In this document: positions 58,553 to 64,000 of the stretch, in pieces
Position numbering within the stretch: the stretch's first letter is position 1
How the letters are laid out: every line of letters begins with the position of its first letter
Assembly (NCBI GenBank): GCA_038321965.1
Contig: JBBQFL010000010.1
Coordinates: 38,853-102,852 of the forward strand
Length of the DNA stretch: 64,000 nt
Reading direction: 5' to 3'
Origin: UKL13-2 sp038321965
Lineage (GTDB): Bacteria > Pseudomonadota > Gammaproteobacteria > Burkholderiales > Usitatibacteraceae
The notes under the pieces: generated by a model
The model's database searches: none
What the model was told of the DNA's origin: nothing
Seen by the model: only the letters and a program-made list of their open reading frames with translations
Program-made: the position numbers and the translations under genes

Positions 58553-61285
58553 TCAATACGGCTGCCGTTCAATATGTCTCACTTGCGTGATGCCATTGAC
58601 GGTAGTGGTCATCGTCGCATTACTCGCATCATTGAAGTCCAGCGAAATAGTTCCCACGTTGACCGCCTTGAACGCAGCCGGGTTGTAAGGCACACCCAGC
58701 CACGGCGATGATTCATGTGCGAACAGTTGCCCGGACCAGACGGTGCCATTCCAGCTGCCACCCTGTGCGGTAAAGAAGATCGGCTTGCCGACCGCATCGT
58801 AGGTGTACCAGATCGGGAACAACACACGTCCCTGTTGGGCGATGTTCATGCCCCAGCCATCCTCGTCGGCAGTCGCCCACCACAGATCATTGGTACGCAG
58901 ATTCGCACCCGGAGTCTCCAACGAGAAAATCTGCCGCTGGATCGACTTGGTCGCATTGATGCCGTTGATCGTATAGGCCAGTGTGGCGGTGCTGGCACTG
59001 GTGTAGGTAATGACGGCCGAGCCCACCGGTGCGCCGATGGCAAACTTGGACTTGTCGTAAGCACTGAACGGTGACGATGTCGCCAGGAACAGTGGCCCCG
59101 TGAAGACATTGCCGGCGGCATTGAAGCTGCCTCCCGGCATCACATACCAGACCGATTTACCCTGTGCGTCGTAGGCGAAGATCACGTTGAACTGGATCGG
59201 TCCATGCTGCGTAACCGACATACCCCAGCCGTTTTCTGACGTCCCCGCCCACCACATGTCGGTGTAATCCTGCGGACCCTGGGCCACCACGCGCAGGTCG
59301 AACGTCGTCTGCTCAAATACTCTGCCCGATACATGCCCTGCCGGGTAGAAATAGCTGACCACGTATTGCTTGATGCCCGTCGTTGAAGCCGGTGCGGTCA
59401 CGGTACAGTTGGCGACAGCCGAATCGATGGCGTCGGGCAGGAGGGTCAGCGCGAGCTGTGCACATCCGGCGACCGGCACACCATTGTCGAAGAACGTCAC
59501 CGTGCCCGCCGGGCTATTCATCTTGACCAGTGCGGTCAGTGTGGTGGTGCGACCGGCAACGATCGGCGGCAGCGGAGAGGCGGCCACCGTCAACACGGCT
59601 GCATTGGTGCCCACGGCCTGCAACAAGTTGGCGCTGGCCTGGGCGTTGTTGGCGTCACCGGAATAGGTCGCCAGGTATTGACGTGGGTTCTGGGTTTGAT
59701 AGGAGCCGGGTGCGATGCAGCTTGCCGTCCCGCCAACCAATGGCACCGCATTACAGCCGGGCAGTGTCACTTGCCCTGTGTTGGCGAAGATGCTGAACGT
59801 CACGCTGCCGGTCACGGTAATGCCGGTCACCGAGGCGCGTAGTGTCACCGGTGCGCCATAGACGGCCACGTTGGTATTGGAAAACAGCGCAATGGCGACC
59901 TCGAGCGGCGTGACACCTACGCTTGCCGATGGCTGACCGGTGCCGACACTATTGGTCGCTCTGACCGAGCACGCGTATGTCACACCGTTGCTGAGACCGG
60001 TGACGGTGATCGGGGAGCCGGTCGACGTGGCGGTCACGACGGGTACCGTTGATGCCGACCCTCCACTGCAGGCGGCGGTGTACCCAGTGATGGCGCTGCC
60101 ACCGTTGGCCGTTGGCACCGTGAAGGTGACGATGGCCAGGGCATTGCCGGGCGTCGCGGTGCCGATGATCGGTGCGGACGGTACGGTTGCCGTGATATTG
60201 AAGCTTTGGCTGATGGCGGCAGCGGCATTGAAATCGATATTACCCAGCTGGCTGGCCGTGATCGTGCAGGCGCCGGCAGCCACGAAGCTCACTGTTGACC
60301 CATTGACGGTACAAGTATTGGGCGTGGTCGAGGCAAAGGCGACGGCTAAGGCTGAGGAGGCACTGGCGGTAACTGTCAGCGTGGATGCGGCGAGCGGCTG
60401 GGCGTTGATGGCGTTAAAGGTAATGGTCTGCGCCCGTTTGACGACCGTCAGGGTGAAGCTTTGCGTGCCGTTCACGGGCGCACCGTTGGCCGCGGTGATG
60501 GTGAGCGGATAGGTGCCTGCTGATCCTGATGCCGGGGTACCGGCGAGGATGCCGGCGGCGGTCAGGGTAACGCCACCGGGCAAGGTGCCGTTGGCGGTGA
60601 TGGCCGCTACTGGCTGGCCGGTCGTGGTGACGTTGAAGGTGCCCGCCGTGGCGACCGTGAAGGTGGCGCTATTGGCGCTGGTGATGACGGGTGTCGTTGC
60701 CGTGTTCAGATTGAGGGTAAGTCTTGGCAGTGCGGCGCCAGAATTGGCGGCATTCATGCAGCTGCCACCGGACGCGGTTGAGAACTCCGATGCGGCGTTC
60801 ATGCCGATAACGTAGGCGGTATTGGTGGCCGTGGCTTGTGGCTGGAAGGTGAAGGTCGCCAGCAATTGATTGAGTGCTGGCCCGATAGAGGCGCCACCTA
60901 AAGCGATCGTTCCCCCGAAGTCCACAGCGACTGGCGTCAAGGGAGCCGGATTGGTGATCAGAAATGGCAATGCCGGTGCGGAGGTGGCGTCCGGATAGTT
61001 GCTCCCGAGCGTGCGCGCGGTGACACTGAAGGCGTTGCTTTCAGCCGGCGTTGCCGCGACCAGAATGGCGGAGAAGCCGCAGCCGCCCTCCGTGGGCGCG
61101 GTGGTGGAGGCGCAAAGGGAGGCTTGAAAGGCGGCGCCGCCGGGATTGAAGCTGGCCACTGGAGCGTCGCCGCAACTGGACCCTGCTGACCAACTGTAGG
61201 TGACGGTCGCGGCCGCCGGCAAGCTGATTCCCAGTGTCGCCAAGGCGAGGGCGACCAATAGGCGGGTGGAATTCATAAGGTTCAT
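58553..61285 (-). CDS. Large secreted Ig-like repeat protein with two C-terminal WW-GWG repeats
   Basis: The product has about 910 residues. I chose ATG 61285 because a good signal peptide follows (NSTRLLVALALATLGISL, cleavage near AAATV); ATG 61366 overlaps the previous stop (ATGA) and is the coupled alternative. A Cys-containing N-terminal domain of about 165 residues comes first. Then come a He_PIG-type Ig domain (GTLPGGVTLTAAGILAGTP), Ig-like repeats with a CTV...GACTI Cys pair, a fibronectin-III domain (GNALAIVTFTVPTANGGSA), and two more Ig-like domains. The end has two WW-GWG repeats (DMWWAGTSENGWGMSV; DLWWATADEDGWGMNI). It is probably a surface or matrix protein. Confidence 0.85.
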   Translation of the reverse strand: MNLMNSTRLLVALALATLGISLPAAATVTYSWSAGSSCGDAPVASFNPGGAAFQASLCASTTAPTEGGCGFSAILVAATPAESNAFSVTARTLGSNYPDATSAPALPFLITNPAPLTPVAVDFGGTIALGGASIGPALNQLLATFTFQPQATATNTAYVIGMNAASEFSTASGGSCMNAANSGAALPRLTLNLNTATTPVITSANSATFTVATAGTFNVTTTGQPVAAITANGTLPGGVTLTAAGILAGTPASGSAGTYPLTITAANGAPVNGTQSFTLTVVKRAQTITFNAINAQPLAASTLTVTASASSALAVAFASTTPNTCTVNGSTVSFVAAGACTITASQLGNIDFNAAAAISQSFNITATVPSAPIIGTATPGNALAIVTFTVPTANGGSAITGYTAACSGGSASTVPVVTATSTGSPITVTGLSNGVTYACSVRATNSVGTGQPSASVGVTPLEVAIALFSNTNVAVYGAPVTLRASVTGITVTGSVTFSIFANTGQVTLPGCNAVPLVGGTASCIAPGSYQTQNPRQYLATYSGDANNAQASANLLQAVGTNAAVLTVAASPLPPIVAGRTTTLTALVKMNSPAGTVTFFDNGVPVAGCAQLALTLLPDAIDSAVANCTVTAPASTTGIKQYVVSYFYPAGHVSGRVFEQTTFDLRVVAQGPQDYTDMWWAGTSENGWGMSVTQHGPIQFNVIFAYDAQGKSVWYVMPGGSFNAAGNVFTGPLFLATSSPFSAYDKSKFAIGAPVGSAVITYTSASTATLAYTINGINATKSIQRQIFSLETPGANLRTNDLWWATADEDGWGMNIAQQGRVLFPIWYTYDAVGKPIFFTAQGGSWNGTVWSGQLFAHESSPWLGVPYNPAAFKAVNVGTISLDFNDASNATMTTTVNGITQVRHIERQPY

Positions 61286-61362
61286 GGGGTTCTCTTTGCG
61301 TATGGACATGGGCGTGGACGAAGACGACGGCGACGGCGACGACAGATTCAACGGGGCGGCGT

Positions 61363-63963
61363 TCATGGCAGCACCGAACCGGAACGCGTCTTGACCTGTG
61401 CAATGTCCGAGGCATTGATGGCACCGGATGCATTCACATCGAACAGGTAGTTGGTGGCGTCGGTGATCTGGCCCGAGCGTGCCTTGACGCTGCTGATGTC
61501 GCTGGCGCTGACGGTCTGTGAGCCGTTGACGTCGCCGACCAGGAAGCCGATGGTGACCGGTGGCGGGCTGACGGCACCGTTGACATTGATGAGGGTGACG
61601 GTGACGCGCTGGTTGTCGGGTACGTCGACGAGGGTAACGAGGACTTCGTTGCCCAGGAAGGTTGCGGTGGCGCTGCCGATTGGGGAGACACTGACGGTGC
61701 CGGCCGAGCTGATGGCGCCGTTGAACTTGTAAACAACCGTGTGGCCACTGCCGATGGCGCGTGGCTCGACGGTGACGTTGGGTGCAACCAGCGCCGTATC
61801 GATGCTCAGCTCGAAGGGGCCGGCGCTGCCGTGGGTTTTACGTGAGACGACGGCGGTGAAGGCGGGGTTGATGACGATGCTGGCGTTGGCGGTGGCGCTG
61901 GCGTAGTTGGCGTTGCCGGGCTGGGTGGCGGTCAGGGCACAGGTGCCAGGCCCGACGATGGTGAGTTGGTTACCGGTGACGGTACAGATGCTGGCGGCGC
62001 TGCTGGTGCTGAAGGTGAAGGTGGTCAGGCCGCTGGTCGCGGTGGCAATCAGCGTGATCGGCGATGTACCGAACACCACCGGTGTGGCCGGAGCAAAGGT
62101 GACCGTCTGGGTACCGGCATTGATGACGACGTTGGCGTTGGCTGAGGCACTGGTGTAGTTGGCATTGCCCGCCTGGCTGGCGGTCAGGGCACAGGTGCCA
62201 CCACCGGCGATGGTGAGTTGATTGCCAGCGACAGTGCAGACACTGGCTGCACTGCTGGTGCTGAAGGTGAAGGCGGTCAGGCCACTGGAGGCGGTGGCGG
62301 TCAAGGTGATGGCGGACGCGCCGAAGGTCACCGGTGTAGCCGGAGCGAAGGTGACTGTCTGCGTTGCGGCGTTGATGACGACATTGACATTGGCATTGGC
62401 CGATGCGCTGGCATAGTTGGTGTTACCGGCCTGGGTGGCGGTGAGTGCACAAGTCCCGGCACCGACGATGGTGAGCTGATTGATGGCGACGGTGCAAATG
62501 GTGTTGGCACTGCTGGTGCTGAAGGTGAAGGCGGTGAGTGCGCTGGATGCGGTGGCGGTCAAGGTGATGGCGGACGCGCCGAAGACAACCGGTGTAGCCG
62601 GGGCAAAGGTGACTGTCTGGGTAGCCTGATTGATGGTGATCGATTGCGTCACCGTTGCCGCCGCACTGAAGCTGGTGTTGCCCGCCTGATTTGCTACCAC
62701 CGTACAGGTGCCTGTAGTGAGCATGGTGACGGTGCTGCCGGTCACGCTGCACACCGTGGTCGTGACGGGGACGGTGAAGGCGACCGTCAGTCCGGAGGTC
62801 GCGGTGGCTGTCACGTTGAAGGTGCCAGCGGGTGCGTAGGTCTGCGCAGCTTGTGTGCCGAAGGTGATGGTCTGGGTACCGACGGGCGTTACACCATTCG
62901 AGACGCCTGATGCGGTACTCGTGCCAATGCCGTTGGTCGCGGTAACCGTGAACGTATAGGCCGTGCCATTGGTGAGTCCCGCCACCGTGATCGAGGTGCA
63001 CGGCGCGGTGCAGCTAGCGGTAATCGCCCCCGGATTGCTGGTCGCCGTGTATGTCGTGATCGCAATACCGCCATTGCTTGCCGGTGCAACGAACGCCACG
63101 GTTGCCTGTGTGGCCCCGGCGGCGGCGGCGCCGATCGTCGGCGCGCCGGGCGCAAGAAATCCAATGACCGATGCTGGAAAGGATCTGCTACCTGTAAACG
63201 AGCCATCACCGACTTGGCCCTGGTCGTCGAAGCCCCAGCATTGCACCGCCCCGCCGCTGGTCAACGCGCAGGTGTGGAATCTGCCCGCCGTGATCGCGGT
63301 CACGCCAGAGGTGAGGCTGGGGACCGCCGTCGGCAGGAAACGCTGCGTGGTGGTGTTATCCCCCAATTGGCCGCTACTGTTTAAGCCCCAGCATTGCACC
63401 GCCCCGCCGCTGGTCAACGCGCAGGTGTGGCTGTCGCCCGCCGTGATCGCGGTCACGCCAGAGGTGAGGCTGGGGACCGCCGTCGGCAGGAGACTCCGCG
63501 CTCCGGCGGCCACATCCCCCAATTGGCCGTTACTGTTGCTGCCCCAGCATTGCACCGCCCCGCCGGTCAACGCGCAAGTGTGGAATCTGCCTGCCGCGAT
63601 CGCGGTCACGCCAGAGGTGAGGCTGGGGAGAGTCGGCGCGAAGCGATCCGTGGTGGTGCTATCCCCCAATTGGCCGTCAAAGTTGTAGCCCCAGCATTGC
63701 ACCGCTCCGCCGCTGGTCAATGCGCAAGTGTGTCTTTCGCCCACCGCGATCGCGGTCACGCCAGAGGTGAGGCTGGCGACCGCCGTCGGCACGAGACGAT
63801 TCGTGAAGGTGTTGTCCCCCAATTGGCCGCTACTGTTTAAGCCCCAGCATTGCACCGCCCCGCCGCTGGTCAACGCGCAGGTGTGTTTGCCGCCCGCCGT
63901 GATCGCGGTCACGCCAGAGGTCAGGCTGGGGACCGGCGTCGCCACGCGATCGGAGGAGCACAC
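61363..63963 (-). CDS. RCC1-repeat / Ig-like repeat protein with dockerin-like end, 5' end unclear
   Basis: 866 residues are readable. Five RCC1-type repeats come first (GGAVQCWG and HTCAL in each), then a fibronectin-III domain (QATVAFVAPASNGGIAITTY), four Ig-like repeats of about 84 residues (QTVTFAPATPVVFGASAITL), and a spacer. The end is a dockerin-like pair of calcium loops (GDVNGSQTVSASDISSVKAR; FDVNASGAINASDIAQVKTR). No signal peptide is visible. An in-frame TGA stands at 63997-63999 just before the first repeat, so the true N-terminus is outside the window, or the gene is frameshifted. Its stop overlaps the next ATG by 4 bp. Confidence 0.8.
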   Translation of the reverse strand: MCSSDRVATPVPSLTSGVTAITAGGKHTCALTSGGAVQCWGLNSSGQLGDNTFTNRLVPTAVASLTSGVTAIAVGERHTCALTSGGAVQCWGYNFDGQLGDSTTTDRFAPTLPSLTSGVTAIAAGRFHTCALTGGAVQCWGSNSNGQLGDVAAGARSLLPTAVPSLTSGVTAITAGDSHTCALTSGGAVQCWGLNSSGQLGDNTTTQRFLPTAVPSLTSGVTAITAGRFHTCALTSGGAVQCWGFDDQGQVGDGSFTGSRSFPASVIGFLAPGAPTIGAAAAGATQATVAFVAPASNGGIAITTYTATSNPGAITASCTAPCTSITVAGLTNGTAYTFTVTATNGIGTSTASGVSNGVTPVGTQTITFGTQAAQTYAPAGTFNVTATATSGLTVAFTVPVTTTVCSVTGSTVTMLTTGTCTVVANQAGNTSFSAAATVTQSITINQATQTVTFAPATPVVFGASAITLTATASSALTAFTFSTSSANTICTVAINQLTIVGAGTCALTATQAGNTNYASASANANVNVVINAATQTVTFAPATPVTFGASAITLTATASSGLTAFTFSTSSAASVCTVAGNQLTIAGGGTCALTASQAGNANYTSASANANVVINAGTQTVTFAPATPVVFGTSPITLIATATSGLTTFTFSTSSAASICTVTGNQLTIVGPGTCALTATQPGNANYASATANASIVINPAFTAVVSRKTHGSAGPFELSIDTALVAPNVTVEPRAIGSGHTVVYKFNGAISSAGTVSVSPIGSATATFLGNEVLVTLVDVPDNQRVTVTLINVNGAVSPPPVTIGFLVGDVNGSQTVSASDISSVKARSGQITDATNYLFDVNASGAINASDIAQVKTRSGSVLP
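61860..62650 (-). repeat. Tandem coding repeats (Ig-like units of about 250 bp)
   Basis: Three nearly identical units and one diverged unit encode QTVTFAPATP, FTFSTSSA and GTCALTA in each. The DNA is also closely similar, which suggests recent duplication or gene conversion inside the gene. Confidence 0.8.
63190..63960 (-). repeat. Tandem coding repeats (RCC1 units of about 160 bp)
   Basis: The plus strand repeats CATTGCACCGC, then GCGCAGGTGTG and GTCACGCCAGAGGTGAGGCT five times at regular spacing. They code for the RCC1 blades, not for a CRISPR or noncoding array. Confidence 0.85.
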
Positions 63964-64000
63964 GTCACCCCTAACGACAGGACAGTGGTACCCGAATCAA

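Noticed and set aside
62218..62910. Long plus-strand open frame rich in Gly, Asp and Cys
   Set aside because: It is opposite the repeat protein on the minus strand. Its composition follows from the GC-rich repeats, and it has no start signal or recognisable domain.
61860..63960. Regularly spaced repeats that could suggest a CRISPR array
   Set aside because: The repeats are 160-250 bp long, lie in one continuous reading frame and encode RCC1 and Ig-like units. There are no short spacers and no cas genes.

Overview
The window looks like chromosomal DNA of a betaproteobacterium with moderately high GC content. The evidence is gene content: a Bug/TctC-type periplasmic binding protein, an aryl-polyene-type type II polyketide cluster, cytochrome c', a TPR / L,D-transpeptidase / cyclophilin block beside cysS, RlmD and QueD. 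I cannot place it in an order. I see no insertion sequence, prophage, integrase or CRISPR array. Genes are packed tightly and many pairs overlap by 4 bp, which points to translational coupling.

Layout. 1-4.4 kb: minus-strand envelope genes (cyclophilin, L,D-transpeptidase, TPR protein) and plus-strand cysS. 4.4-10.4 kb: a NUDIX hydrolase, then a four-gene secreted/envelope operon (YVTN beta-propeller, polysaccharide deacetylase, sterol-desaturase-like hydroxylase, trypsin-like protease). 10.5-24.2 kb: housekeeping and redox genes (rlmD, BI-1/YccA membrane protein, PQQ sugar dehydrogenase, cytochrome b561, cytochrome c', queD, a large CHASE-PAS-GGDEF-EAL protein, aspartokinase, prolyl oligopeptidase) and three tRNAs (Ser-UGA, Ser-GCU, Arg-ACG). 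24.4-36.6 kb: a twelve-gene aryl-polyene/xanthomonadin-type cluster. It has an ACP, a COG4648 membrane protein, a fused AMP-ligase/dehydratase, an acyltransferase, a LolA-like protein, an MMPL exporter, a KS, a chain-length factor, a dehydratase, a ketoreductase, a halogenase-like flavoprotein and a GT2. It has no ammonia lyase, no thioesterase and no second ACP. 36.6-46.8 kb: two unusual lipoproteins, a D-amino acid dehydrogenase unit, an AzlCD/hydrolase unit, a Yip1 protein and a cupin. 46.9-49.3 kb: a protein that joins an amino-acid-type periplasmic binding domain to a pentameric ligand-gated ion channel. 49.4-58.3 kb: an aldo/keto reductase, a Sel1 protein, a TonB-dependent receptor, a trypsin-like protease/FHA membrane protein pair, a GNAT and a Bug-family protein. 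58.5-64 kb: two very long secreted repeat proteins.

Two patterns run across several regions. First, a hairpin repeat of about 65 bp occurs five times, each time just downstream of a plus-strand stop codon and in the same orientation. Second, a repeat of about 110 residues with a WW...GWG signature ends both the secreted protease at 7.8-10.4 kb and the Ig-like protein at 58.5-61.3 kb.

The most unusual item is the binding-protein/ion-channel fusion. Next are the dispersed hairpin family and the reduced aryl-polyene cluster with its halogenase-like enzyme.
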